64,000 nt of DNA from SZUA-36 sp963727635 (GCA_963727635.1 CAVSHP010000015.1:124001-188000), one strand, 5' to 3'. Positions 19,225 through 29,500 are shown, counted from the stretch's first letter. Notes: generated by a model from the sequence alone, not told the origin. Numbers and translations are program-made.

Positions 19225-20287
19225 TGCCAATGAAGACCATCAACCGGCTTCAGCTCAAACCCGTTTCATACGCTTCAACACGATCAGGCTGTTGCTGCTG
19301 GCTGCCGGTTTGGCCTTAACCTGGTACCTGGGCGGTGACGCAGGCTTAAGCCCTGATGAAAACCAGCTTTGGGATAGGCTGCGCGCGGCGCAGACACACA
19401 TGGCGCAATGGCGGCAATCCAATGGTACCGCGGCCACGTCTGAAAGCGACCCCTGGAACTGCGGCCTGATCGGCATCGAGTGGAGCGACATCACCACGAC
19501 CCTGGGTGACCTTGCCGCGAAGCGGACCGCCTGCAACCCCGCGTGGGCGGTCCAGTTCAGCCGCTGGTTCCAGGAACTTGGGCTCAAGCCGGGCGATCAC
19601 ATTGCGATCTACTCGTCCGGGTCATTTCCGGGACTGCTGCTCAATGCCGTCGCCGCAACCGAGGCGATGCAACTGCAGCCGTTACTGATCGTATCATTGG
19701 GCGCTTCAAGCTGGGGTGCGAACCATCCCGAAGCGCCATGGCCTGTGCTGGCCGCCGAACTGAGACGCAGCGGGTTTATCAATAAGCGGGCCGATTACTA
19801 CACGCTCGGCGCGGGCTCGGAACTGGGGCATGGAATGTCACCGGAAGGTGAAGCATTGTTGCGCAAGACGGCAAAGGACAGCGGTGTGGAACTGCTGACG
19901 GCCGGCAACCTGCAGGAAATGATCGCGCTCAAAGCGCAACTGATGAACCAGTTTCAGCCGCGTGTGTTGATCAATATCGGCGGATCGCAAGCCAATCTGG
20001 GCGATGCCGAAGAGGTGCTGCGGTTACCACCGGGCCTGATCCCTGACGCCTATGCGGATAAAGCCGGAAACGGTGTCATTGCTCTGGCCATGAGCAGCAA
20101 AATTCCGGTGATCCACATGCTGAATATTCGAACGCTCAGTGACAGGGTCGGCATTCCCTACGACACTCTTCCTCGCAAAACGGCGCCTGCCAGGGTCGGT
20201 TTATGGTGGTCCGCCGCCGGTCTGGTGCTGTTTTTCAGCGTATTGTTGACGCACCGGCGCTGGAGACTTGAGCCGGGAGAATTTTAA
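19187..20287 (+). CDS. pgsW: PgsW poly-gamma-glutamate system protein
   Basis: A bitopic protein of about 366 residues with an N-terminal membrane segment (LLLLAAGLALTWYLGG), a soluble domain and a second membrane helix near the C-terminus (GLWWSAAGLVLFFSVLL). The order matches the PgsW family that accompanies PgsB and PgsC: ELGLKPGDHIAIYSSGSFPG, PLLIVSLGASSWGANHPE, ALLRKTAKDSGVELL, LINIGGSQANLGD and VIALAMSSKIPVIHMLNI. The start is ambiguous: ATG 19187 overlaps pgsC by 38 bases, whereas ATG 19224 overlaps its TGA (TGATG) but would need a frame change near 19265. Last gene of the same-strand poly-gamma-glutamate run. Confidence 0.8.
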   Translation: MKRWWQKPGPGPDANEDHQPASAQTRFIRFNTIRLLLLAAGLALTWYLGGDAGLSPDENQLWDRLRAAQTHMAQWRQSNGTAATSESDPWNCGLIGIEWSDITTTLGDLAAKRTACNPAWAVQFSRWFQELGLKPGDHIAIYSSGSFPGLLLNAVAATEAMQLQPLLIVSLGASSWGANHPEAPWPVLAAELRRSGFINKRADYYTLGAGSELGHGMSPEGEALLRKTAKDSGVELLTAGNLQEMIALKAQLMNQFQPRVLINIGGSQANLGDAEEVLRLPPGLIPDAYADKAGNGVIALAMSSKIPVIHMLNIRTLSDRVGIPYDTLPRKTAPARVGLWWSAAGLVLFFSVLLTHRRWRLEPGEF

Positions 20288-20407
20288 GCGCTGCAAGTCA
20301 TTGCTGTCCCACTAAAACCAGATCCCCCATGCTCAAGTAAAGTCCCATTTCGGATTGCCTGGATGCTGACCACAATTTGTCATTGTTTGCTTGTCTGCAT
20401 GGTCGCC

Positions 20408-20514
20408 GAGGGGGTGCAGTGTCCTGTTTCAGGACACATCGTGAACCCATCCATGGGCGATTCGGGCTCGACTCCTGTCTCGCACGGTCCTGAAATAAGA
20501 CACTACACCCCCTC
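20408..20514. repeat. Imperfect 28-bp inverted repeat with an internal palindrome
   Basis: 20408-20435 and 20487-20514 match as inverted arms at 25 of 28 positions. The left arm contains the start of the perfect palindrome GTGTCCTG-TTT-CAGGACAC (20419-20437), which looks like a protein-binding site. It lies just after pgsW, so it may be a stem-loop terminator, an operator or the remains of a small mobile element. Confidence 0.55.
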
Positions 20515-20573
20515 AGCTACGTGGTAAATCATCGGTCAGTGGTTTCTGATGGATGTGCACGGCGGTCAGCTGA

Positions 20574-20724
20574 AGCTGGGGTGGGTGGTTATTACCAGGA
20601 CCGTACGAGGCAGGAAAGGTAGACCGGGAACAGGTCGAGAAGGTGGCCTGGGCAAAGCCGAGTATCGAGGCCACATATATGTACTTGCGCGAATGTCCTG
20701 GTAATAACTCGCCGCACCCCAGCT
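20574..20724. repeat. Second imperfect inverted repeat, about 28-30 bp arms
   Basis: The left arm 20574-20601 and right arm 20695-20724 share AGCTGGGGTG and TTATTACCAGGAC-type blocks, with a two-base gap between them in one arm. The 93 bases between the arms show no gene. The CAGGAC half-site also occurs in the palindrome at 20419, so the two repeats may be related. Confidence 0.55.
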
Positions 20725-20891
20725 CCATCCCTCCCCCGGCAGATTAATCGGGACAGCAGTGACTGCAAGTGGGTAAAACCATCGCCACGATCACGTTGTC
20801 GACTGTAGAAAGTCACGCGTGGTACAAGGCAGCGGAGGTGTATACTCGCCGTAAAATCTGGACCACAAAATCAGGACACGAGACCACCAAC

Positions 20892-21830
20892 ATGCGCTTG
20901 CGACACATCGAAGTATTTTATGCGGTTTACTCCTGTAGATCGGTGACCCGTGCCGCAGAGGTCCTGAAGGTATCGCAGCCATCCATCAGCAAGGTTCTGG
21001 CCCACGCCGAACAGCAACTGGGATTCGCGTTGTTCAACCGCGTCAGGGGCAAACTCGTTCCGACCTCCGAGGCCAACCGGATGTTTGTCCAGGTCTCCCA
21101 GGTCAATGAAGAAGTAGACCGTTTACGCCAGCTTGCGGCCAGTCTGCGCCTGGTGGAAAAGGGCACGATTCGAATCGCGGCGACCCCAGCATTCGGTATC
21201 GATTTTTTGCCCGGCGCCATCGCCAGTTACCGTGAGCAGCATGAAGACGTCAGGTTCAGTCTCGAGACCCTGCGCCATGAAGAAATATCCGGCGCCCTGA
21301 TGGACTCGCGGATCGACATCGGTCTGGCTTTCGATCCGGGAGACCTGCCGGGTATCAGCGGCGAAGTTCTGGGCTTTGGACGATTCGTTGTGCTCGTGCC
21401 CACCGGCATGGAGATGCTTCCAAAAGGGCCGTTGAAACTGGAAGACCTGGCCGGTCTGCCATTTATCCGGCTCGACAACCAGGGAGCCCTGGACCGCTTC
21501 CTCACCGCGCATATCGAGGCAAGTGACATACGGCTCAAATCGGTGGTCACAGCAGGTTCCTACCAAATTGCCAAGGCCTTTGTGTCACATGGTATGGGTG
21601 TGTGTATCGCCGACGAGGTGACGGCGCATTCCAGGAGCCATGAGGGCGTGACCGTGCGGGAACTGGAGCCGGTTTTGGAGTTCCGGATTTCCGCCTTGCA
21701 CAAGGACCAGGAGCCCACTTCCCTGGTATGCAGCGATTTTATCGGTCATATGAAAAGCTGCCTGCATGATTTTCTAAAAAGTTCGAACCCGGTGAAACCG
21801 GAACCGGTTGCAGTCGCCAACAACCCGTAA
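20892..21830 (+). CDS. LysR-family transcriptional regulator 1
   Basis: 312 residues. The N-terminal winged helix (MRLRHIEVFYAVYSCRSVTRAAE, VSQPSISKVLAHAEQQLG) is classic LysR, followed by a periplasmic-binding-like effector domain (IRIAATPAFGIDFLPGAIASY, DIGLAFDP, SHGMGVCIADEVTA). The ATG at 20892 is chosen because it starts exactly at the conserved MRLRHIEVF; upstream in-frame codons have no homology. It lies 39 bases before dcuC on the same strand. The paralogue at 25345 shares the N-terminal HTH nearly word for word, so the pair arose by duplication and probably recognises related sites and acidic-amino-acid-like effectors. Confidence 0.9.
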   Translation: MRLRHIEVFYAVYSCRSVTRAAEVLKVSQPSISKVLAHAEQQLGFALFNRVRGKLVPTSEANRMFVQVSQVNEEVDRLRQLAASLRLVEKGTIRIAATPAFGIDFLPGAIASYREQHEDVRFSLETLRHEEISGALMDSRIDIGLAFDPGDLPGISGEVLGFGRFVVLVPTGMEMLPKGPLKLEDLAGLPFIRLDNQGALDRFLTAHIEASDIRLKSVVTAGSYQIAKAFVSHGMGVCIADEVTAHSRSHEGVTVRELEPVLEFRISALHKDQEPTSLVCSDFIGHMKSCLHDFLKSSNPVKPEPVAVANNP

Positions 21831-21869
21831 TAGAAAATCAATAAAAGGGGCCCTATACTCCGCACGATT

Positions 21870-23225
21870 ATGCAAATCATCGCTCTGCTCATCATTGCCG
21901 TAACGATTTTCCTAATCGCAAAGCGTTACCAGACACATGCGACATTGTTTGTTGCAGGATTTGCGCTGTTGACCACGGCGCATTTCGCTCATATCCGGAT
22001 TCACGAAGAATCCATCACCGGCCTGTTTGCTTTCGACCTGTTCGCCACCGTCAGTGAGGCGTTCTCAAACAGGGTCGCGCGCATCGGCATGATTATCATG
22101 GCAGCCGGCGGCTTCGCGAAATACATAGCATCAATTTCGGCGTCGACGGCGCTGGTCAACCTGTCCACCAGGCCGCTTTCCCGTATCAGCAATCCCTATT
22201 TGCTGCTGGCCATCACCTATGTGGCCGGTCAATTCCTTAATATTTTCATACCCAGTGCTGCGGGTCTCGCCATGCTTCTGCTGGTCGCCATGTATCCGAC
22301 CCTGGTTCAACTGGGTGTGCGACCGGTGGCCGCTGCTGCCGTGATCGGAACCACCGCCTGCCTGGATCTCGGCCCGGCGTCACCCGTGTCCAACGTCGCC
22401 GCCGAGGTGATAGGGATTTCTCCCATAGAGTATTTTGTCCATTACCAGTTGAAGGTTTCGGCCGTGGTGGTGCCGGTTGTGGCAGGTATGCATTTTGTCT
22501 GGCAGCGCTGGTGTGACCGGCGTGAACCTGAAGCAACAATAGAAGCCGTGCCTGAGGTTGCCGATGCAGACGGAGAACCGCACCCGGTGCCGGCCGCGTA
22601 CGCATTGTTGCCAATCCTGCCGCTTGCGCTGTTGCTGGTGTTCAGCCCGCTGGTGGTTAAAAGCATCCGCCTGGATGTGGTCACGGCCATGTTGATCAGC
22701 CTGGCCGTTGGCATGGCATGTGAAAGTGTCCGTCATCGCAGCCTGCGAAAGGCGCTTGGCGGGATAACGTCTTTCTTCCGTGGCATGGGTGAGGTCTTCA
22801 GCTCCGTGGTAACCCTGATCGTTGCCGCGGAGGTCTTTGCCATGGGTGTCAAGGCGACCGGTCTGATCGCGGCACTGGTCGCGGTTGTCGAGGGCAATGC
22901 ATTGGGCGGTGGCGTGATGGCCATCACGCTGGTTTTCCTGCTCGGTATCGCCGCGCTTCTCACCGGCAGCGGCAACGCAGCGCTGTTCAGCTTTTCCGGC
23001 ATGATGCCCGGCATCGCGGCGCGCATGAACACTTCGATCGTGTCACTGTTGCTGCCCGCCCAGTTTGCCGGCGGTCTGTTCCGGAGCTTCTCCCCGGTCG
23101 CCGGTGTCATCATTGCAGTCGCCGGTGCGGCAAACGTCACGCCCTTCGAGATCGTCCGGCGCACATCGGTGCCGATGCTGGGTGGTGTCGTTGCCACGGT
23201 CATCGCCAGCCGCCTGTTGATCTGA
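21870..23225 (+). CDS. dcuC: DcuC-family C4-dicarboxylate carrier
   Basis: 451 residues with about twelve membrane segments. Family features include the long N-terminal hydrophobic block, AGGFAKYIASISASTALV, NIFIPSAAGLAMLLLVAMYP, AVIGTTACLDLGPASPVS and the C-terminal GSGNAALFSFSGMMPGIA. DcuC carriers exchange or export succinate, fumarate, malate or aspartate. Together with the LysR upstream and D-amino-acid dehydrogenase nearby, it could handle carbon skeletons from glutamate or aspartate breakdown. Reading frame intact; it is convergent with the esterase gene, whose stop is two bases away. Confidence 0.8.
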   Translation: MQIIALLIIAVTIFLIAKRYQTHATLFVAGFALLTTAHFAHIRIHEESITGLFAFDLFATVSEAFSNRVARIGMIIMAAGGFAKYIASISASTALVNLSTRPLSRISNPYLLLAITYVAGQFLNIFIPSAAGLAMLLLVAMYPTLVQLGVRPVAAAAVIGTTACLDLGPASPVSNVAAEVIGISPIEYFVHYQLKVSAVVVPVVAGMHFVWQRWCDRREPEATIEAVPEVADADGEPHPVPAAYALLPILPLALLLVFSPLVVKSIRLDVVTAMLISLAVGMACESVRHRSLRKALGGITSFFRGMGEVFSSVVTLIVAAEVFAMGVKATGLIAALVAVVEGNALGGGVMAITLVFLLGIAALLTGSGNAALFSFSGMMPGIAARMNTSIVSLLLPAQFAGGLFRSFSPVAGVIIAVAGAANVTPFEIVRRTSVPMLGGVVATVIASRLLI

Positions 23226-23226
23226 A

Positions 23227-24012
23227 TCAGCCCGTCGCTTGCCCCAGGTGGCGTGAGAAAAAGCCGGTAATTGCCGACCTCAGGTCCAGGGCGTTTCCGT
23301 AGTCATTTTTATCGACGGGTGCAAAACTGTGTCCGAACCCCTCGGCTATCACCGCTTCGAATTCGTAGCCGCGTTCCTCGTAATCCTTTTTAAAGGCCTC
23401 GTGCTGGTCAGGGTAAACCACGCTGTCGCAGTCTCCCTGGATGTGCAGAACAGGTGGCGCGGTGGATGATTCACTGCATCTGAGCCAGTAGGCGGGTGAA
23501 TGAAGAAGGTTGATTTCAGGATCAACGGATCGCCTATCCTGTTGACGGATGGAAAAATTATACGGCCCGTAAAACCCGACGAGGGCAGCAGGCATGAAAA
23601 CCTGCGTTGCATAGCCAAAATGATCGAAAAGTGTCCCGCCGCCCAGGCTGTAAAGGTTTGAAAGACAACAGCCTGCGGAGAATCCAAGCATGCCAAAATG
23701 ATTGAAATCGTAACCGTATTGATCCGCCTGATCGTTGAGAAAGACAAGTGCGTCCGCCACGTCGAACAGGTTTCTTGGCCACATCGCGAAACGGTTTTCA
23801 CGTGGCGCCAGCGAATAGGAGATGGAAGCACAATTGAAGCCGGCTTCCGTCAGCAGGTCGATGGCCTGTCTGCAGCGCACATCGTCCCTGCCGCCAGCGT
23901 GGAATCCGCCGCCGTGCAAACAGGTGACCAGCGGCTGGCCGGGCGGGTCAACCAGGTACAGGTCCAGCCGTTGTGAGTCGTTAAAAGCCAACTCTGCCAT
24001 TTGCCGGGTCAT
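23227..24012 (-). CDS. Alpha/beta hydrolase (HSL-like esterase)
   Basis: 261 residues, no signal peptide. It has the oxyanion-hole motif CLHGGGFHAG, the nucleophile elbow GFSAGCCLS (Ser), a late acid region (HIQGDCDSVVYPDQ) and the catalytic His in EGFGHSFAP, all in the order of hormone-sensitive-lipase-type esterases. Reactions are hydrolysis of small esters or amides. I start at the ATG at 24012, which is preceded by GAAGAG, rather than the TTG six bases upstream. It sits 28 bases downstream of the D-amino-acid dehydrogenase gene in the same orientation, so probably one operon. Confidence 0.8.
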   Translation of the reverse strand: MTRQMAELAFNDSQRLDLYLVDPPGQPLVTCLHGGGFHAGGRDDVRCRQAIDLLTEAGFNCASISYSLAPRENRFAMWPRNLFDVADALVFLNDQADQYGYDFNHFGMLGFSAGCCLSNLYSLGGGTLFDHFGYATQVFMPAALVGFYGPYNFSIRQQDRRSVDPEINLLHSPAYWLRCSESSTAPPVLHIQGDCDSVVYPDQHEAFKKDYEERGYEFEAVIAEGFGHSFAPVDKNDYGNALDLRSAITGFFSRHLGQATG

Positions 24013-24039
24013 AAGCAACTCTTCAGGCAGGGAGCATGA

Positions 24040-25242
24040 TCAGATGCCGGCTGCAACATCGTGACCACTGGCGCAGGCCAGTGTCCAGCCGAGCATGCCG
24101 TGGCCGGTATTGAGATGGATACCCTCGATGGAACTCGGTCCGATCAACGGGCGGCTGTCGGGTGTCATGGGCCGGAATCCACCCCATTCACCGATGGACT
24201 CGACATCGTAATGCGCAATTGACGGGGCGATCGCGCGTGCGGTCTGCAGCAGTTTTTGCACCCTGGTATGGTCCATTCCCGTGCGGTAACCGACAAAATC
24301 GGCAAAACCTGCGATACGCATTTTGTCCCCCAGCCGGCTAAAAACCATCTTGTAACCCGTGTCGGAAATGCTCACGGAGTTCGATGTCTCGCAGGCCGGC
24401 AGCGTAATGCTGTAGCCACGCATCGGGTAAATATTGGTCCTGATGCCGAGCGGGTTGAGCAAGCCACTGCTCCAGGCGCCGAGGCTGACGACCACGGCAT
24501 CCGCCTGGATGTTTCCAGCATCGGTTTCCAATGCCGCAAGTTTGCCTCCGCGGACGACAATTTTCTTAACGGTGGTGTTCAGTTTGAACTCGGTTTCACG
24601 ATTCTGGATCAGCCACCGGGATAAGCCATTTGTGAAGTCCAGGGAATCACCGACCTCGTCGTTTTCAGAGTAAACCGCACCCACATATGCGGATTTCATC
24701 TGCTTGAGTGCAGGTTCAATTTCGACGGCCTGGGCATAGGTCACCAGGCGGGCATCACAGCCGTATTGACGTTTGAGCGTGCAGACTTTCGCCGCTTCCT
24801 CCATCGCCTCCTCACTGCCCAACATGACCAGTTTACCGGCCTGGCGAAACGAAAAGTCCAGCCCGGTGCGGGTACGCAGGTCGGTCATCAGTTGTGCAGA
24901 ACGTAATGCCAATTGCAGTACAGTGACGGTGTTTTGCCGGTTCTGATGGCTGGAGCACTGGCGTAAAAAGGCCGGACCCCAACATAAAAGTTGCGAGTTG
25001 AACGTCGGCCGGACGTAAAACGCAGGGTCAAGGCCGGACATCATTTTGGGAATTTTTGACAACAGCGCCGGACTGGCCATGGCGTCGGTGAAACTATAGG
25101 AAAGCTGGCCGCCGTTTCCGGCGCTGGCGCCGGTTGCCACCGAGTCGGCACGATCCACGACCGTGACACAATGGCCACGTTCGGACAGATAGTAGGCCGT
25201 GGTAACACCCACGACGCCGGCACCCAGAACAGCAATATGCAT
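24040..25242 (-). CDS. dadA: D-amino-acid dehydrogenase (FAD, DadA-type)
   Basis: 400 residues. The N-terminal FAD-binding Rossmann motif is IAVLGAGVVGVTTAYYLSERG, followed by DRADSVATGASAGNGGQLS, RQAGKLVML, SLGAWSSGLLNPLGI, YPMRGYSITL and the C-terminal GFRPMTPDSRPLIGP and NTGHGMLGWTLA blocks. DadA oxidises D-amino acids to 2-oxo acids and passes electrons to the respiratory chain. Located between the two LysR genes and near an N-acyl-D-amino-acid deacylase, it fits D-amino-acid catabolism; D-glutamate from the gamma-glutamyl locus is a possible source. The frame is intact. Confidence 0.87.
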   Translation of the reverse strand: MHIAVLGAGVVGVTTAYYLSERGHCVTVVDRADSVATGASAGNGGQLSYSFTDAMASPALLSKIPKMMSGLDPAFYVRPTFNSQLLCWGPAFLRQCSSHQNRQNTVTVLQLALRSAQLMTDLRTRTGLDFSFRQAGKLVMLGSEEAMEEAAKVCTLKRQYGCDARLVTYAQAVEIEPALKQMKSAYVGAVYSENDEVGDSLDFTNGLSRWLIQNRETEFKLNTTVKKIVVRGGKLAALETDAGNIQADAVVVSLGAWSSGLLNPLGIRTNIYPMRGYSITLPACETSNSVSISDTGYKMVFSRLGDKMRIAGFADFVGYRTGMDHTRVQKLLQTARAIAPSIAHYDVESIGEWGGFRPMTPDSRPLIGPSSIEGIHLNTGHGMLGWTLACASGHDVAAGI

Positions 25243-25344
25243 GGTTTCCCCCGCTTCAGAAGCATTGCTTGCGTGGGAACAGATTGTAAGCGGCGTGGCC
25301 CGGCTATCTCCAATGACTATTTATACTGACCTCATATCTCGGGT

Positions 25345-26257
25345 TTATGAGTTCATACCCAAAGGTTGCTGCAGAAAAGCGGCCATTTCGGTTTTCAGGT
25401 GGTTGATAAACCGTTGGGTTAGGACCGTGAAAGGATCGGAAACGGTATGCAGTATCGATATCTCGAACGGCAACGGCGGATCCAGGTAAAGGGCGACGAC
25501 ATTGTCGTGACCGGATGACCTGGCGGTGATCTCGTCGATCAGGGCCACACCCGCGCCGTGTGCGACCAGGGCCTTGGCCATCTGGTAGGTCTCCACGTTG
25601 GCGACCGTGCGCAATTGGATTTCGTTGGATTGCATGCGCGTGGCCAGTATTTGACCGAGCGGACTGCGGGCGCTCAGGTTGATAAAATCCAGGCCATGCA
25701 GATCCTCCAGGGCCAGTTTTGTCTTGTTGCCGAAATCCAGTGACGGGTGCGCAATAACAACGAACTCGGCCGTTGCGAGATGATCGATGCTGATGCCCGG
25801 GCGTGACAGGCGGACTGAAGACGATGCCAAAATCCACCCTCATCTCTCTCAGCGCACGGACAACCTGGTGCTGGTGAAGGGTTTCGACTTCAAACATGGT
25901 ATCCGGGTGCTGTGCAAGGTAAGACGCGATTGCCGCGGGAATGACGTCGATACCAAGCGCGGGCGTCATCGCAATCCGGATGACGCCCGTCTCTGCAGAT
26001 CCCAGGTTCTTTGAAATCCGGCGGAGTTCATTGATATTCCTGTAGGCGTCGTTGACGTGATCGATCAAGCGCTCCGCCTCCCGGGTCGGTATGATCTTGC
26101 CCTTTTGGCGTTCAAACAGTGGAAAGCCCAATTGCTGTTCGGCATGCGCCAGTACCTTGCTGACGGACGGTTGTGAGACATTCAGCAGTCTCGCGGCGCC
26201 GGTGATGGACCCGCAGGTGTAGACGGCGTGAAAAACTTCGATATGTCTTAAACGCAT
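25345..26257 (-). CDS. LysR-family transcriptional regulator 2 (one frame interruption)
   Basis: About 304 residues. The HTH (MRLRHIEVFHAVYTCGSITGAAR, VSQPSVSKVLAHAEQQLGF) and first effector lobe (IRIAMTPALGIDVIPAAIASY, DFGIVFSPP) are in one frame; after a change near 25805 the second lobe follows (ATAEFVVIAHPSLDFG, VAHGAGVALIDEITA) to FLQQPLGMNS. Very similar to LysR 1 at 20892. Divergent from the TonB receptor gene at 26512, the usual arrangement for a LysR regulator and its target, and upstream of dadA in the same orientation. A palindrome with the T-N11-A form of LysR boxes lies 31 bases before its start. Confidence 0.85.
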
Positions 26258-26287
26258 GTTGCTTTCCTTTTAAAAACCCTGCCAAGT

Positions 26288-26302
26288 ATAACCTTGGGTT
26301 AT
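26288..26302. promoter_or_regulatory. Candidate LysR box (ATAACC-N3-GGTTAT), copy 1
   Basis: ATAACCTTGGGTTAT is a perfect 6-bp inverted repeat containing the LysR consensus T-N11-A. It lies in the divergent region between LysR 2 and TonB receptor 1. The same palindrome with a different centre occurs at 30037, before receptor 2. Confidence 0.5.
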
Positions 26303-26511
26303 TGGTTATGGTCGAACAATCATTGGAAATTTGTCCTGATATGGATAAGATTGTAAAAATAAGGTTAAACACAAGCTTGAACCCGCTTTAAGCGCTCGTA
26401 CCGCTATGTTTGTTTATCCAAAAGGCAGTAGCTTTGCGCTACGCAAAAAATCGTCAGTCTGAAAGAAGCTGAGTTTTAATTACAGAGACCATTAAGCAGG
26501 GAGACTTTATC

Positions 26512-29500
26512 ATGAGAAAGCAACCCCGGCCAACCACTGGTAGGCTATTTAAAAATAACAGAAAAGTATCAATCAACTTCGTTTTGCTACTGCTCTTTTT
26601 ATTCACCCTGACAGCCAACCCGGCGCAGGCTGCAGGCGAATCATTTGATATCAATGTAGCTGCCATGCCGGCTAAGTCTGCGTTCGAAGCCTTCCGGTCA
26701 CAGACCGGTATTGATATCAAATGGTCGGCCGATGAGGTTGACGGCCTGACCAGTCATGCGGTCAGCGGCAATATGTATGCTGAAAAGGCGCTTGAAATCA
26801 TGCTGGCCGGATCCGGTTTGCAAGCGACCATGGTAGACGGCAAAACCTTCAAGGTCATGCCGGAAGGTTATCTCTCAAGGACGACCCAACTATCACAGGC
26901 AGATCCGAAAACCGACGAGCAGGTGCTTGAAGAAGTTGTCGTGACAGGTTCGCAGATCAAGGGCGCTGCCATTTCCGAGGCGCTGTCGGTGTCGGTCATC
27001 AGTTCCGCGGATATTGAAGGCTTTGGTATCACTTCCGGTGACGAACTCTTGCAGACCATGACGGAACAGGGTCAGAATTTCCAGAGCGAAGCTGAAAATA
27101 TCTCCGGCGGCGTAAACTCGGTGCGTGGTGATATCGGCGCGTTCAACCTGCGCAACATGGGTACCGGTAATACGCTGGTGCTGTTGAACGGCCGTCGCAT
27201 GGTGCAGGCCGCGGGTTACCAGACCGAAGAGGTCGGTGGCAGTTTTGTACCGGTCAACTCGGTCAACTCCAACGAGATTCCCGTGCTGGGTGTAAGAAGG
27301 GTCGAAGTCCTGCGTGACGGCGCATCCGCCATTTACGGCGCTGACGCTGTCGCAGGTGTTGTCAACACCGTGCTGAAAAACAACTTCGAAGGCCTGACAG
27401 TACGTGCCCGCTACGACTGGTACAAAAATACGCCCCGCAATGACATACGTCTGAATGTCGAATGGGGTCAGGATTTCAACGAAGGCCGTACGAATATCAG
27501 CGTCTTCGCCGACTATTATCACCGTGACCGGGTCAGTTCATTTGACGATCAAGCGCTGGGCAAATGCGGATCTGAGGTGGCGTCTGCCGGAAGACTCACC
27601 CTGGGCATCGGGGACTTCATTCAGAAATGACAGTATTGACTCCCTGTTTGGCCAGTTTGACATGAGCGGCAGCGTTTCCGGTATCACTGATTCTGCAGGT
27701 GAATTTGAAACCTGGCCGATCGATGACTCCAACTGCCAGCGTCCGGAGGCCTGGTATATCAATGAAGTCATGTGCGGTTTGCCCGACGGCGTGGGCAGGT
27801 TGGAGGATGGCAGGGCAGGACCTTACCGCTACAATCTGAATGCAAACCGTGACCTGCTTTCCGATCTTGACCGCTATAACGTGTTTGCGTATTTGAATCA
27901 TGAATTTGAAAACGGTACCGAGGCGTATACTGAGTTTTCCTATTACAGGGCAGATACCAACCTGTACCGTCATCCGGCTGCGACCACGACGGGTGTTGAA
28001 CTGGTCGTTGGCGCTGACAACTACTACAACCCGTTTGGCCCCGTCGGCTCCGATAACCGCGCGGATTTTCTTACAGACGACCAGTATCCAAATGGCCGTG
28101 CACTGCTGATGGATTACTACCGTTACGCGGAATATCCCAGGATCATTGAAAACACAGCCACCACCTGGCGCGCCCTGCAGGGATTCCGTGGTTCACTGGG
28201 GTGACTGGGACTGGGACGGCGCAGTACTCTGGTCGGAGGCACAACGTGACGATGTCACCCACAACCGTATTTCCAATAACCTGATGCAGGACGCACTGAA
28301 CGATCCAACACCTGCCGCATACAACCCGTTCAACGGCGGGTCGCTGACATCCAATGTCGAGCAGGCACTGATCGACGTCTACCGCAAGAACAAGACCAAG
28401 TTGAAGCTGGCTGATTTCAAGGTCAGTACAAACGAAATATTCAACCTGCCGGCAGGACCTGTCGGTTTTGTCGCCGGCGCCGAGTGGCGGGAAGAATCGT
28501 ACAACGATGACCGTGACCCGAGACTGGATGGAACGATCTCGTTTACCAACCGCAATGGCATAACCTTTCCATACATATCCGATGTGATGAACTCGAGCCC
28601 GTCGAGCGACAGCAGTGGCAGCAGAAAGACCACCTCCCTGTTCGCCGAGTTTGCGGTGCCGGTTTTGAGCAACCTGGATCTGCAATTGGCCGGGCGTTAT
28701 GAACATGCTTCCGATTATGGTTCCTACACCGTACCCAAGATTGCCTTTGGCTGGCGTTTATTCGAACCATTGCTGATTCGCGGTTCCTGGTCCAAGGCTT
28801 TCCGCGCGCCAAACCTGATCACGGTTAACGAATCACTGGTGGTACGAACCAACACGATTGAAAACCAGGTGTGCGCATATGCCGAAATCTATGGCGGGGA
28901 AGGTGCCGAAGATGAACTGGTGTGCAGTGGTGGCGTACAACGCCGTGCCCAGGGCAACCTGGACCTGGAACCCGAAAAATCGACCAATACCTCTATCGGT
29001 GCTGTCTGGACACCGATCGATGACCTGATGATTACTTTGGATTTCTGGTCCATTGAGAAAAAAGACACGATTGGTCTGTTTGGCGAGGAAAATGCAACGC
29101 TGCTGGACCTGTTGCTGCGTCTTGAGGCCGGCACGTCCAATTGTGGCAGCGTGGTCGGCAACCCGGCGATAGGCTATGGTGCAGTTGATCCGGACGACAT
29201 TCCCTATTACCTGGCAGCGGGTGTTTGCCCAATTGGTCAAACGGAATATATCGAGGACAATTACCAGAACCTCGACACCCGCACCGTTAAAGGCCATGAC
29301 ATCGGTGTCTACTATTCACTGGACACAGGCTGGGGTTCATGGGACTTCACCGCCCGCGGCACCTTTTATGACAAGTATGAACAGCAGGCCGGTGGAGCAG
29401 CTGCGTTGCTGATCCAGGCAGGTAATGAGGGTATCCTGCCCCCGGGGTTTTACCCCGAAGGTTTTGCCGACCTGATACGCCAGGATGGCAACCAGGCCAA

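Larger units (their letters stand above)
20288..20891. other. Intergenic region with two long imperfect palindromes
   Basis: About 600 bp without a supported gene. Two adjacent long inverted repeats (20408-20514 and 20574-20724) fill most of it. A leftward open frame at 20513-20728 is a by-product of the second palindrome. The right end should contain the promoter of the LysR gene at 20892. Confidence 0.5.

Noticed and set aside
20513..20728. Leftward frame of 71 codons in the palindromic gap
   Set aside because: Produced by the inverted repeat arms; a short hydrophobic run is not enough to call a gene.
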